Assembly: GCA_014191195.1 (NCBI GenBank)
Contig: BJGZ01000001.1
Location: 248,001 to 312,000, forward strand
Length of the DNA stretch: 64,000 nucleotides
Direction: 5' to 3'
DNA from: Chlorobiota bacterium
GTDB lineage: Bacteria > Bacteroidota > Ignavibacteria > Kapaibacteriales > UBA961
Below are positions 36,650 to 45,829 of the stretch, piece after piece (the first letter of the stretch is position 1; every line of letters begins with the position of its first letter). The notes beneath the pieces were generated by a model. The model saw only the letters and a program-made list of their open reading frames with translations, was not told where the DNA came from and ran no database searches. Position numbers and translations under genes: made by a program.

Positions 36650-38035
36650 CTATTTAATTAAATCATTTATGGTAATAAACAAGAATAGAAGGAGTAAAAG
36701 GGCGACACCGATTTGCTGCACTATCATTTTGACTTTGATAGGAACTTCTTTCTTTGTAATTCCTTCGATAATAATAAATACAAGATGCCCACCATCTAAT
36801 GCAGGAATAGGCAAGATATTTATAACTGCTATAGAAACAGATAAAGAAGCAATGAGAAGTAAAAAGTCCGCTATGCCTTTTTCTGCTTGTTGTCCGGCAA
36901 TTTTAGCTATTTGAACAGGGCCACCAATACTTTCTCTAAAAGACATTTTTCCTTGAAAAATACTTGAAATAGTTTTGAAGAAAAGGCCAATATTCATATT
37001 GGTTTGATCTAGCCCAACACTTAATGCTTGAACCAATGTATAATCAGAATGTTTTTTGGGGCCAGCATATAATTGTCCGGTTTGAACACCAATTCGCCAT
37101 CTATTCACACTGCCATCATATTTTGGTTTAATTGTATCTTGTTTAACAATATTTCCATGTTTCCAGGAAATTGCTAATGGATTTTCTTTGTTTTTAGTAA
37201 TTACTGTCACAAATTCTTCTGCACTAAAAAAAGCATTTCCATTTAAAGAAAGTAATGTGTCACCAGCTTTAATGCCAACATTTTCTGCTGGCATCATTGA
37301 TTCCACTGCCATTGTTACAATTCTTATACCATCTGGAGCAATTCCTAAGCCTTTTTTCTGAGTAATAGCATCTACCAAGGATTTTCCATCAGCTTTAATT
37401 GTCCTTTTTATATTTTCTGCGGTTTGAACTTCAATAATTCTATCTTCACCCAAATGTTCTAATGTCAAGCCAGATGCAATATCTTCCCAGCTATTGACAG
37501 GTTCATTATTTATACTGAGAATTTTATCTCCTGCTCTGATTCCAGCTGAATAGCACACAGATCCTGATTGAACATAGGAAACTGTTGTAGTAGCACTTTC
37601 ATTCTTTCCTTCTGAAAAAGCAATGCTGGAATAAATACCAAAAGATAAAATAAAATTGAACAGCACACCAGCACTAATAACTAATGCTTTTTGAAAAGGG
37701 TTTTTTGATCTAAATTCCCATGGTTTTGGCTCTGAAACTAATTGATCATTATCAAAGCTTTCATCTACCATACCTGATATTTTTACATAACCACCAATGG
37801 GAAGTAGGCAAAGTCTATAATCTGTATTAGCACCACCATCCCAATTTTCTGGTAAATTGCCAAAAGTAAAGCCATTGATTTTATTCCATCCGAAAAGTCT
37901 AAATCCCATACCTATAGCAAAAATCTCTGCCCTCATGCCACAAGCTTTTGCAGTTAAAAAGTGCCCTAGTTCATGAATCGTAACTATTATTCCAATAACT
38001 TTTACAAATTGAACAAAAAGATTAAGTGTTTCCAT
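36650..38035 (-). CDS. rseP: RIP metalloprotease RseP (site-2 protease, M50)
   Basis: The 461-residue inner-membrane protease cuts membrane segments of substrate proteins, classically anti-sigma factors after a first cut. The zinc motif is H21-E22-L-G-H25 in the first helix. Two PDZ domains follow (GSVCYSAGIRAGDKILSINNEPV; AENVGIKAGDTLLSLNG), then the second metal site NILPIPALDGGH near the C-terminus, and a final helix. All are intact. In many bacteria rseP is beside dxr and bamA; here it is not. The ECF sigma/anti-sigma pair at the end of the window is a possible client system. Confidence 0.95.
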   Translation of the reverse strand: METLNLFVQFVKVIGIIVTIHELGHFLTAKACGMRAEIFAIGMGFRLFGWNKINGFTFGNLPENWDGGANTDYRLCLLPIGGYVKISGMVDESFDNDQLVSEPKPWEFRSKNPFQKALVISAGVLFNFILSFGIYSSIAFSEGKNESATTTVSYVQSGSVCYSAGIRAGDKILSINNEPVNSWEDIASGLTLEHLGEDRIIEVQTAENIKRTIKADGKSLVDAITQKKGLGIAPDGIRIVTMAVESMMPAENVGIKAGDTLLSLNGNAFFSAEEFVTVITKNKENPLAISWKHGNIVKQDTIKPKYDGSVNRWRIGVQTGQLYAGPKKHSDYTLVQALSVGLDQTNMNIGLFFKTISSIFQGKMSFRESIGGPVQIAKIAGQQAEKGIADFLLLIASLSVSIAVINILPIPALDGGHLVFIIIEGITKKEVPIKVKMIVQQIGVALLLLLFLFITINDLIK

Positions 38036-38168
38036 GATAAAACTAAAAAATGTATTGTGTTTCTACTTAATGCAGATAAAATGAAAATATATTACAGAGT
38101 TATTTGACGTTGTGAGGTAATGTTGAGTGCAATGTTCATAGAAATTAATCCAAGCAATAAAAAAGTTC

Positions 38169-39176
38169 TTATCGTAAAGCCAGAGCTAAGTCTATGATTG
38201 CTTCTGGAATACCAGGATGACTGGTTTGATTATCATCTGCTGCTATATTAAGAGGAATAACACGAGGCATATGGCCTGTATAATATGCGGTATAAAAACC
38301 ACTATCACATTTATTGAAAGCATCTACAACCATTCGATAAGCAACCCAACTTGCTCTTAATATATCAGTTACAGCAGCATTGCCCCCTCTTTGAAAATAG
38401 CTCATATCAACAGTTCTAATTTCATGTCTGATATCTCTTTTTTTAAAAATAGTCTCTAATGTCTCTCTGATTTGCGGCAAATCTTGTTCATAGCCTTCGG
38501 CTACAATTATTCTTGTATCTCGATCTCTTTCATCAACCATTGTTGCAATTTTTTCAAAATCTACATCTTCTCCGGGTGTAATTACATATTCAGCACCAGT
38601 GGCTATTCCGGCATAAAAAGCAAGATAAGCAGATGCTCTTCCCATTGATTTTATTAAATATACTCTTCGATGTGAAGATGCTGTGTCGCGAATCCATTCA
38701 AGCATTTCCAGACTTTTATCTAGGGCGCTATAAAAACCAATCGATGAGCCATATTCATTACACACATCATTATCTATTGACCCCGGAGCGCATAAAATCT
38801 TAGTTTTTATCTTGTCTGATTGTATTAAACCAAGTATGGCATTTGCGGCTTTAATGCTACCATTGCCACCACAAACAAATAAATAGTCTATTCTATTATC
38901 ATGTAAATTTCTAGCTGTCGTTTCTAATAATGAAGAATCAGTTGCTAATTCAGGTACTCGTACAGTACCTAAAATTGTTCCGCCTGCAGAAGTTATACCA
39001 GCTACACTTAATTTATCTAGTTTTCTATAATTATTATAAATAAGCCCCTTCCATCCATCCAGAACACCAATTACAGATGTTTCAGGATGAATATTTAATG
39101 AAGATCTAACAACTGCACGAACAAATGCGTTCATTCCCGAGCAATCTCCACCGCCAGTTAATACTGCAAATTTCAT
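38169..39176 (-). CDS. pfkA: 6-phosphofructokinase family protein, divergent
   Basis: The 335-residue protein has the ATP-type PFK frame: GGGDCSGMNAFVR (8-20), GW(K)GL near 42, GGNGS at 103-107, PGSIDND at 131-137, SHRR near 168-171, MGR at 178-180 and QRGG at 262-265. The glycine in PGSIDND favours ATP over pyrophosphate. Three normally conserved positions differ from E. coli PfkA: Asp103 to Asn, Thr125 to Ser, and His249 (phosphate contact) to Tyr. It may be the glycolytic enzyme with altered kinetics or act on another sugar phosphate. The gene follows paaG in the same direction. Confidence 0.85.
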   Translation of the reverse strand: MKFAVLTGGGDCSGMNAFVRAVVRSSLNIHPETSVIGVLDGWKGLIYNNYRKLDKLSVAGITSAGGTILGTVRVPELATDSSLLETTARNLHDNRIDYLFVCGGNGSIKAANAILGLIQSDKIKTKILCAPGSIDNDVCNEYGSSIGFYSALDKSLEMLEWIRDTASSHRRVYLIKSMGRASAYLAFYAGIATGAEYVITPGEDVDFEKIATMVDERDRDTRIIVAEGYEQDLPQIRETLETIFKKRDIRHEIRTVDMSYFQRGGNAAVTDILRASWVAYRMVVDAFNKCDSGFYTAYYTGHMPRVIPLNIAADDNQTSHPGIPEAIIDLALALR

Positions 39177-39215
39177 TGATGAATTCCTTTGTTGTGCTAA
39201 ATCTATCTAAGGTTA

Positions 39216-40001
39216 CTACTTACCTAAAAATCTTGGTGAACGTTTTTCGATAAAGGCTTTTACTCCTTCGGCATAATCATAAGATTCGCCTGCTAATTGT
39301 TGATATTCAGATTCCATGTCTAAAATATCATCTAAACTTGCATCAAGACCTTTTTGTAATAATAATTTAACATATCCATATGTTTGAGTAGGGCCTTCTG
39401 CATAGGTTTTTGCTAAAGCATTTAAACCTTCTTGAAAAGCCTGTGGATGATACACATGGTTTACCATTCCAATTCTTAATGCTTCATCAGAAGTAAGTGG
39501 TTTATTGAGTGTTGCAAATTCAAAAGCTTTAGAATAACCCATAATTTTAGTGTAAAAATAATTTGCACCTGAATCTGGGATTAATGCTATTCCTATAAAG
39601 GCTTCTACTAATTTTGCAGAAGAACTCATTATACGTAAATCGCATGCTAAAGCAAGAGATAATCCAGCTCCAGCCGCTACTCCATTAATGCCAGCTATAA
39701 CTGGTTTTGGTAGAGAAGTAATTGCCCTAATAATAGGATTATATCTTCTTTCTAGTGAATCTTTCAAAGAACGTTTGTTATGTCCCGCAGGCGCATCTTT
39801 AAGATCCTGTCCAGAACAAAAAGCTTTACCATTTCCAGATAAAACAACACATCTGATTTCATCATTTTCATGACAATGCATAAAAGCTTGAAGAAGTTCG
39901 TTTGTTAACTCTTCATTGCAGGCATTATATACTTCTGGTCTATTCAGTGTTATTGTGTATATGCCAGATTCAAAAGAAGTAAGTATTGTATTATAATTCA
40001 T
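39216..40001 (-). CDS. paaG: Enoyl-CoA hydratase/isomerase, PaaG-like
   Basis: The 261-residue crotonase-fold enzyme matches PaaG, the ring-1,2-epoxyphenylacetyl-CoA isomerase, in its oxyanion and active-site blocks. These are FCSGQDL (61-67), INGVAAGAGLSLALACD (105-121) and IPDSG (141-145), whose D143 corresponds to the catalytic Asp of PaaG. The region ERRYNPIIR and the end YAEGVKAFIEKRSPRFLGK also agree. A paaD-like gene is 6 kb away; the remaining paa genes must lie elsewhere if the pathway exists. A beta-oxidation isomerase is the alternative. It lies between carA and pfkA on the same strand, with 26- and 39-base gaps. Confidence 0.85.
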   Translation of the reverse strand: MNYNTILTSFESGIYTITLNRPEVYNACNEELTNELLQAFMHCHENDEIRCVVLSGNGKAFCSGQDLKDAPAGHNKRSLKDSLERRYNPIIRAITSLPKPVIAGINGVAAGAGLSLALACDLRIMSSSAKLVEAFIGIALIPDSGANYFYTKIMGYSKAFEFATLNKPLTSDEALRIGMVNHVYHPQAFQEGLNALAKTYAEGPTQTYGYVKLLLQKGLDASLDDILDMESEYQQLAGESYDYAEGVKAFIEKRSPRFLGK

Positions 40002-40027
40002 ATATAGTAATTTCTATAAAATTAGAT

Positions 40028-41167
40028 TTAGCCTAAATATATGTCCATCATAGAGGTAAATTGCTTAAATAAATAGTCTGAGTCATGCGGCCCTGGAGCA
40101 GCTTCCGGATGATATTGCACTGAAAAAACGGGCAATTCTTTATGGCAAATCCCAGATAAGGTATTATCGTTTAAATTTATATGAGTTGCTTGCAAATGAC
40201 TAGGCAAACTTGATACATCAATTGCAAATCCATGGTTTTGAGAACTAATTTCTATGGCATTAGTAAGTAGATTTTTTACAGGGTGATTAGCTCCTCTATG
40301 CCCAAAAGTAAGTTTATATGTTTTTGCGCCAAATGCTAAGCCTAGTAATTGATGACCAAGACATATACCAAAAGTAGGAATACCTTTTTTGACAAGTTCA
40401 GAGATTGTAGCTATTGCATGTTTAGCAGCAGCAGGATCGCCAGGGCCATTCGATAGAAAAATTCCATCAGGATTAATCGCTAGAATCTCCTGCGCAGAAG
40501 CTGTTGCTGGAAAAACAGTTATCTGGCATCCATAACTATGTAGTCTTCTTAAAATATTTCTTTTAATACCATAATCTATTGCAGCAACTTTATATGTTTT
40601 GGTAGGAGTAGATAACGGTTTTTGTATCAGCTGGTCGTCTTGTACTGGTTGATATTGATATGGTGCAGAACACGTAACACCCAAAGTTAAGTCTAAGCCT
40701 TCCATAGAAGGAATATGTTGAGCTCTTTCAACTAATTGGTTAGTATCCGACACCTTGGCAGAGATAATTCCCCTCATAACGCCTTCGTTTCTTAAAACTC
40801 TTACTAAGCTACGGGTATCTATGCCTTCAATACCAATAATATTAAATCTCTCCATCGCATTTTGCAATGATTCTGTGGCTCGCCAATTCGAATAAATAGC
40901 AGAACATTCTTTTACGATAATACCTTCTGTTTGAAAAGCATCAGATTCAAAATCATAAGGATTTATTCCATAATTACCAATGTGAGGATATGTAAAAGTC
41001 ATAATCTGGCCTTTATAACTAGGGTCAGACATTATTTCTTGATAACCAGTTAAAGCAGTATTAAATACTACTTCACCTTCTGCCTCAGAATCTAAATGGC
41101 CAAATCCATACCCAGAAAATGTTAATCCATTTTCTAAGGCAAGAATTGCACGGGGTTTTTTATGCAT
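40028..41167 (-). CDS. carA: Carbamoyl-phosphate synthase small subunit
   Basis: The glutaminase subunit feeds ammonia to CarB for pyrimidine and arginine synthesis. ATG 41167 (MHKKPRAILALENG) gives the normal N-terminus; an in-frame TTG at 41203 would add 12 residues. The N-terminal CPSase domain (TALTGYQEIMSDPSYKGQI) is followed by a class I amidotransferase domain with nucleophile in GICLGHQLLGLAFG and the His-Glu pair in VQYHPEAAPGPHDS. Length is normal at about 379 residues. carB is not adjacent; the next genes downstream are paaG and pfkA. Confidence 0.95.
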   Translation of the reverse strand: MHKKPRAILALENGLTFSGYGFGHLDSEAEGEVVFNTALTGYQEIMSDPSYKGQIMTFTYPHIGNYGINPYDFESDAFQTEGIIVKECSAIYSNWRATESLQNAMERFNIIGIEGIDTRSLVRVLRNEGVMRGIISAKVSDTNQLVERAQHIPSMEGLDLTLGVTCSAPYQYQPVQDDQLIQKPLSTPTKTYKVAAIDYGIKRNILRRLHSYGCQITVFPATASAQEILAINPDGIFLSNGPGDPAAAKHAIATISELVKKGIPTFGICLGHQLLGLAFGAKTYKLTFGHRGANHPVKNLLTNAIEISSQNHGFAIDVSSLPSHLQATHINLNDNTLSGICHKELPVFSVQYHPEAAPGPHDSDYLFKQFTSMMDIYLG

Positions 41168-41478
41168 AATAATTCGAGGTTGCTTGAGGAATATTTTGTT
41201 CAAAAATAGGAAAATTTGATGAAACTTATGTCGTATTAAGGGTATTAGAATGAATAGAATAGTACTGTTGCTATTTCATAAAATAGGAATTAAATTAAAA
41301 TCCTTATTTAACCGAACATACTTAACTAGAATTATAATAAATGATATTGGTATATAGTTTTAATTAATATATGGTTTAAGTTTTTTTGTTTGTCCATTCA
41401 TTAATTATCTTGTAATTTAAAATTCTATTTTTATCGTTTATCTTTGAATTTATATATACACTTTTTTGGAGAAGAACA
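41168..41478. other. Divergent spacer of about 310 bases
   Basis: This A+T-rich spacer separates carA from the third Omp28-like gene. I see no RNA structure or ORF worth naming apart from a TATCTTTG element and the GGAGAAG ribosome site at its right end. Confidence 0.5.
41439..41446 (+). promoter_or_regulatory. -7 promoter element before Omp28-like copy 3
   Basis: TATCTTTG matches TAnnTTTG exactly, 32 bases before the start codon. No -33 TTTG lies at the standard distance. Confidence 0.35.
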
Positions 41479-44358
41479 ATGGTTTCTTTACCACGTTCCT
41501 TGCGAGTTTTAACATACTTCATTGTGATGTTAATAATGAATGCAGGTCTTTTACAAGCGCAAACTAAGCGTAGGGCAGTTATCGAAGAATATACAGGTGC
41601 ATGGTGCCAATATTGTCCTAGCGGTGCGGTAGCATTTAATGAATTATCAAATAATTACACTGAAGAAGAAGTTATCATGTGTGCTGTGCACAATGGTGAT
41701 GGAATGGCTTTATCTAATGATGCTGATTTTGCCCAATTCAGAAATGGTTTTCCAAGTGGAGCAATCAATAGAGCTCAATTTGGGATAAGCCCAGGTGCAT
41801 GGGCAGGTGCCGTTGCAGGCATTATTGCACAAGATGCATCTGTGGATGTTATTTTAAAGAATATTGTTTTTAATAGCAGTACTCGTAGAGTTACATTTGA
41901 CTTAGAAGCTCGTTTTCTTAAGGATGTAACTGGTGAAGTTCGAGTAAATGTGATGGTTATTGAAGATAGTGTTGTAGGGTCTGGTTCAGCTTATGACCAA
42001 GTAAATGCCTTTAATACACAATCCGGACATCCATTTTTCGGAAAAGGAAATCCTGTTAAAAATTATGCTCACAGACATGTAGTACGCTTATTCCAAGACG
42101 GTTCTTGGGGTGCAAGTGGAGCAGTTCCAAATAATCCTAAAGCTGGAGCTATTTATAAAAAGAGTTATTCTATCTCAATGAATGCTTCTTGGGTGCCATC
42201 AAGAATTTCTTTAGTAGGTACTGTAAATAAATATAATATAGATATAGCTCAGCGTGAAATATTGAATGCCGTTCAAGAATCCTTAACCATTCGTAGTACT
42301 AGAGCTACTTTAGCTGGTGTTGACGCTCCATATCTAATAATTGCAGCAGGTGCAAAGCAAACATATAAAGTTAATGTTACTAATGAAAACAAGGTAAATC
42401 TTGATTTTACTTTCGCAGTTAATGAAACAAAATCTACAATTCCTTCAGATTGGACAGCAACTGTAGAGCCTGCATCATTGAATTTAGATCCAGGCGCTTC
42501 TGGTGAAATTACTATTACAGTAGAAGCACCAAAATCATTTACTCAAGCAGAACTTGCTTCTATTACAATAGAAGCTTTGCCTTCAGAAGCTACAAATACA
42601 AAGCCTAAAATGTCTTATGCAAGTGTTTATGTACTATCAAATAATGCGAAGTCTGCATTAGTATATGGTTATAATGTCAATCAATTCAATGATTATTATA
42701 AAGATGCTTTACAGTATAATGAAATTGTAGGTTCTGGTATAGTATCTCTTCCAAATAATGCAGATCTATTATCTGCATATAAAGATCAGATGAAAGTATA
42801 TATTTTCTCTGTTTTTGGTGGTGCACTTTTAAATGGTCAAATTTATCAAGGTTCTTCAATTGGTGGTAAAACAGAATCCGAGCCATTAGCAAAATCAGTT
42901 TCAACTTTATTAGCAGCCGGAAAACGTATTTATTTATCTGCTCCGCAATCATTATGGTGGGCTTTTGATAAATCAACTAATTCTGCCGCAGGAAAAAATC
43001 CTGATGTTATAAGCTTCTTTAATACTTTAAAATTAGAGCACACAAAACTTGAACAAAGATATACCCTAACTGGAAATACAGTATCTCTAAAAACATATCC
43101 AGTTAAAGGATTTGATAATGATTCAATTGGCGATCAATTTAATGCGATGGCAAATAATCAAAATTTTGCTTATGTAACATTTTATAATGACATCTTCAAA
43201 ATTGGTGCAGGATCTTCTTGCAAGCCAGTTTTATATTCAGATAATGTAAATTCTAATATTGTTGGTGTGCGTTATACATCTCCAGAAGGTGGCAAATTAG
43301 TATTTGTTACAAGCCCAATTGAATCATATGATAATCAGGTAACACGTCAGAATTTTATTGATAGATCTATTTTTTGGTTGGCTTCTGATGTATTCGAAAA
43401 AGTAAAAAAGCCAGTTTTAACATTAAATCCAGATGTAAAATTTGGGACAGTTGAACTTAAGCAAACTAAAAATATGACAACAGACATCACCAACTCTGGT
43501 GATACTGCTTTAGTTATAATAAGTATGCAAATTTCAGGTTCAAAAAAGGCAGCATTTAAAATTATTGATGCTCCTACATTGCCTTTAACGATTGCTCCAG
43601 GACAAAAAGCAACAATTTCTTTGGCTTTTACTCCGGATTCAAAAATATCTTATATAGCTTCTTTAGATTTCACATCTAATACGAATGGACAAGATAATTC
43701 AACTACTGGTATAGACTTAGTTGGAGAAGGAATCGAGACAATGCCTGATCCTCCAGTATTTACAGGTATAACAGAGTTAAATTATGGTATTATTACAGCT
43801 AATACCGATAAAACATTGTCATTAACAAATGCTACAGCAGATGCTGTAACTGTAACTGTAGTTGAAATAACTGGTCCAGATAAAGATGCATTTAAGGCTA
43901 CTGTAAACTTGCCTTATATTGTTCCAAAAGGACAAAAATTCCAAACAAAGATTTCATTCAATCCTACTCGCTTAGGTGTTCACAGTGCAACAATGAATGT
44001 AACATCTACTTTGCCAAACAATAAAACGAATGTGTATAAAGTTGCTTTGTCTGGTACTAAAGAAGAAGTTTCTGGAGTTAAAGAAGATCTTGTATTAACA
44101 AGTTCTGTTCAAATTTCTCCTAATCCAAGTTCAGAAAATGCTCATGTTTCATTTAACCTTTTAGAAAGAAATACTATTTCTTTATCTGTTACAGATATAA
44201 ATGGTACCGTATTATATACTCTTTCTAATCAATCACTTGATGCTGGCATTCATGCAATTATGATTCCGGTTCAATCTATTGTATCTGGAAGCTATACCGT
44301 TACACTACGTACACAAAGTGGTGCAATTATTAATACTCCTTTTACAGTAGTACGATAA
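41479..44358 (+). CDS. T9SS-exported Omp28-like protein with HYDIN-type repeats (copy 3)
   Basis: The 959-residue protein starts after a good GGAGAAG ribosome site with a signal peptide (1-27, ending LQA). It has a thioredoxin-like Omp28 domain with W-C-Q-Y-C (about residues 41-45). It continues with an Ig-like region (PSDWTATVEPASLNLDPGASG), an alpha/beta domain (about 390-630), and two choice-of-anchor/HYDIN-like beta domains (VKFGTVELKQTKNMTTDITNSGDTALVI; LNYGIITANTDKTLSLTNATADAV) that are absent from copies 1 and 2. A type-A T9SS domain ends in VVR. It is thus an extended version of the pair 30 kb away. It ends at a strong terminator. Confidence 0.87.
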   Translation: MVSLPRSLRVLTYFIVMLIMNAGLLQAQTKRRAVIEEYTGAWCQYCPSGAVAFNELSNNYTEEEVIMCAVHNGDGMALSNDADFAQFRNGFPSGAINRAQFGISPGAWAGAVAGIIAQDASVDVILKNIVFNSSTRRVTFDLEARFLKDVTGEVRVNVMVIEDSVVGSGSAYDQVNAFNTQSGHPFFGKGNPVKNYAHRHVVRLFQDGSWGASGAVPNNPKAGAIYKKSYSISMNASWVPSRISLVGTVNKYNIDIAQREILNAVQESLTIRSTRATLAGVDAPYLIIAAGAKQTYKVNVTNENKVNLDFTFAVNETKSTIPSDWTATVEPASLNLDPGASGEITITVEAPKSFTQAELASITIEALPSEATNTKPKMSYASVYVLSNNAKSALVYGYNVNQFNDYYKDALQYNEIVGSGIVSLPNNADLLSAYKDQMKVYIFSVFGGALLNGQIYQGSSIGGKTESEPLAKSVSTLLAAGKRIYLSAPQSLWWAFDKSTNSAAGKNPDVISFFNTLKLEHTKLEQRYTLTGNTVSLKTYPVKGFDNDSIGDQFNAMANNQNFAYVTFYNDIFKIGAGSSCKPVLYSDNVNSNIVGVRYTSPEGGKLVFVTSPIESYDNQVTRQNFIDRSIFWLASDVFEKVKKPVLTLNPDVKFGTVELKQTKNMTTDITNSGDTALVIISMQISGSKKAAFKIIDAPTLPLTIAPGQKATISLAFTPDSKISYIASLDFTSNTNGQDNSTTGIDLVGEGIETMPDPPVFTGITELNYGIITANTDKTLSLTNATADAVTVTVVEITGPDKDAFKATVNLPYIVPKGQKFQTKISFNPTRLGVHSATMNVTSTLPNNKTNVYKVALSGTKEEVSGVKEDLVLTSSVQISPNPSSENAHVSFNLLERNTISLSVTDINGTVLYTLSNQSLDAGIHAIMIPVQSIVSGSYTVTLRTQSGAIINTPFTVVR

Positions 44359-44371
44359 TATCTAGACGAAT

Positions 44372-44411
44372 AAAAAAAGCGTCTTCAGTTTTACTGAAGA
44401 CGCTTTTTTTT
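44372..44411. terminator. Bidirectional terminator between convergent genes
   Basis: AAGCGTCTTCAGT-TTT-ACTGAAGACGCTT is a perfect 13-bp stem flanked by an A-run and an eight-T run. Confidence 0.93.
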
Positions 44412-44434
44412 GATATAATAAGGATGTCATACGA

Positions 44435-45829
44435 TCATATTATTGTGTTAAATGGATAGTTGCTACATAGTTCACTAAACACAGCAGGTGAACTTTGTGG
44501 AGGAGCAATTCCTAAAATATTAGAGAATGCAACTTTAATAATTCCAGCTATTAATAGGACAATAACAATACTTATCAACATCCGAGCATTGATTTCTTTG
44601 ACTATTTTTTCTGGCAATATAAATCCTAAAAAAGGGATTATACATAATATGACACAAATAATGCTAGGGATAGAGTATATCTGATTTTGAATCATATTAA
44701 TAAAAGCATGAGGAATTCTAGGGATAATACCGAATAAAGCAATCACACTCATAGAGCTTGCTATCATCCAGATAAATTCTTTGTTAATAGCTAATCTTGG
44801 AAGAATCTCTATGCATTTAAGTGCTAATAAGATATAAATTGGCAGAATGAAAATAGAGAACTGAGAGGTTAATAAGAAAGTAACAATAAACCAAGTGATC
44901 AAAAACCAAGAATATTTTGGAATAGAATGTAAGGTTGCAGTACTTTTTAAAAGCATGTGACTAAATGGCAATACAATCAATCCAGCAATAGCAGCAGGAA
45001 TAAGAGAAAAATCTGTAAGAATTGATTCTAATGCAGAAAGAGAAAAAGAGAAAGTAAACCCAAATAATGCAGCTGAAATTTGTGACCAAAAAGGTAAATC
45101 CATTTTCACATACCAAATCATTGAAAGGCCGACACCTATAACTATTCCGAATACACTAAGAATAGTAAATAATGGTTTTATAGGATGAATGATTATGAAT
45201 AGAAAGCTAAGTATTAAAAATAGACCAAATCCAATAAATGAACTTAATCCCAAAAGTACTGTACATAAAGTAATTAGTAAAGGGTATCCTATTATCTTCC
45301 ATATAGAATAGAATGTATTCTCTTTTTTGTAAAAAGAAAATATGAAAGCGATAGAAAGTAAGAAAAAAGTTATTCCCCATATATCTTGAGTGGATTGTCT
45401 GGCATATCCATTCCATATAAGCGATCCAGCTAAAAAGCTAGGGGCTAATAACGATAACTCTTTTGATAAGAATGTGTTTGATAATAAGTAAAATCCCAAT
45501 AGCCCCAAAGCAGCTATGATTGCAGATAAAGCTCTGGTTGATGGAATTGTTTGTCCTGCAAATTTAGCCCACCAGCTTACCCCCCAAATTGGAAGTGGTG
45601 GCTCAACAAAAGGTGCTTCTCCCAAAGAAAGATAAGGAGCTTGATCAGTATAAGCCCCCCATTTATTTGAAGTATTTTCACCCTGATCACCACCAAAAAT
45701 TGAAAGCAAGCCCCAATGAAGAGAAAAACTCTCTTCTCTTTTGCTCATTTCAGCAGAACCAATTCTAAAAAATGTCAGAAGTGAGCAGGCAAGGATTAAG
45801 GCTATAACAGTATGTTGTCTTGATGTCAT
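44435..45829 (-). CDS. Polytopic membrane glycosyltransferase-like protein (GT39/ArnT type)
   Basis: ATG 45829 begins a first membrane helix (MTSRQHTVIALILACSLL), as expected for the family; a TTG at 45892 is an unlikely alternative. The 464-residue protein has about 11-12 membrane helices. The first extracytoplasmic loop contains acidic residues and aromatic/proline motifs (EAPFVEPPLPIWGVSWWAKFAGQ), in the place where PMT/ArnT-type enzymes bind the lipid-linked sugar. Transfer of a sugar from a polyprenyl-phosphate carrier to lipid or protein is inferred. The start lies within the 3' end of the upstream M50 gene, a 65-base overlap. Confidence 0.72.
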   Translation of the reverse strand: MTSRQHTVIALILACSLLTFFRIGSAEMSKREESFSLHWGLLSIFGGDQGENTSNKWGAYTDQAPYLSLGEAPFVEPPLPIWGVSWWAKFAGQTIPSTRALSAIIAALGLLGFYLLSNTFLSKELSLLAPSFLAGSLIWNGYARQSTQDIWGITFFLLSIAFIFSFYKKENTFYSIWKIIGYPLLITLCTVLLGLSSFIGFGLFLILSFLFIIIHPIKPLFTILSVFGIVIGVGLSMIWYVKMDLPFWSQISAALFGFTFSFSLSALESILTDFSLIPAAIAGLIVLPFSHMLLKSTATLHSIPKYSWFLITWFIVTFLLTSQFSIFILPIYILLALKCIEILPRLAINKEFIWMIASSMSVIALFGIIPRIPHAFINMIQNQIYSIPSIICVILCIIPFLGFILPEKIVKEINARMLISIVIVLLIAGIIKVAFSNILGIAPPQSSPAVFSELCSNYPFNTII

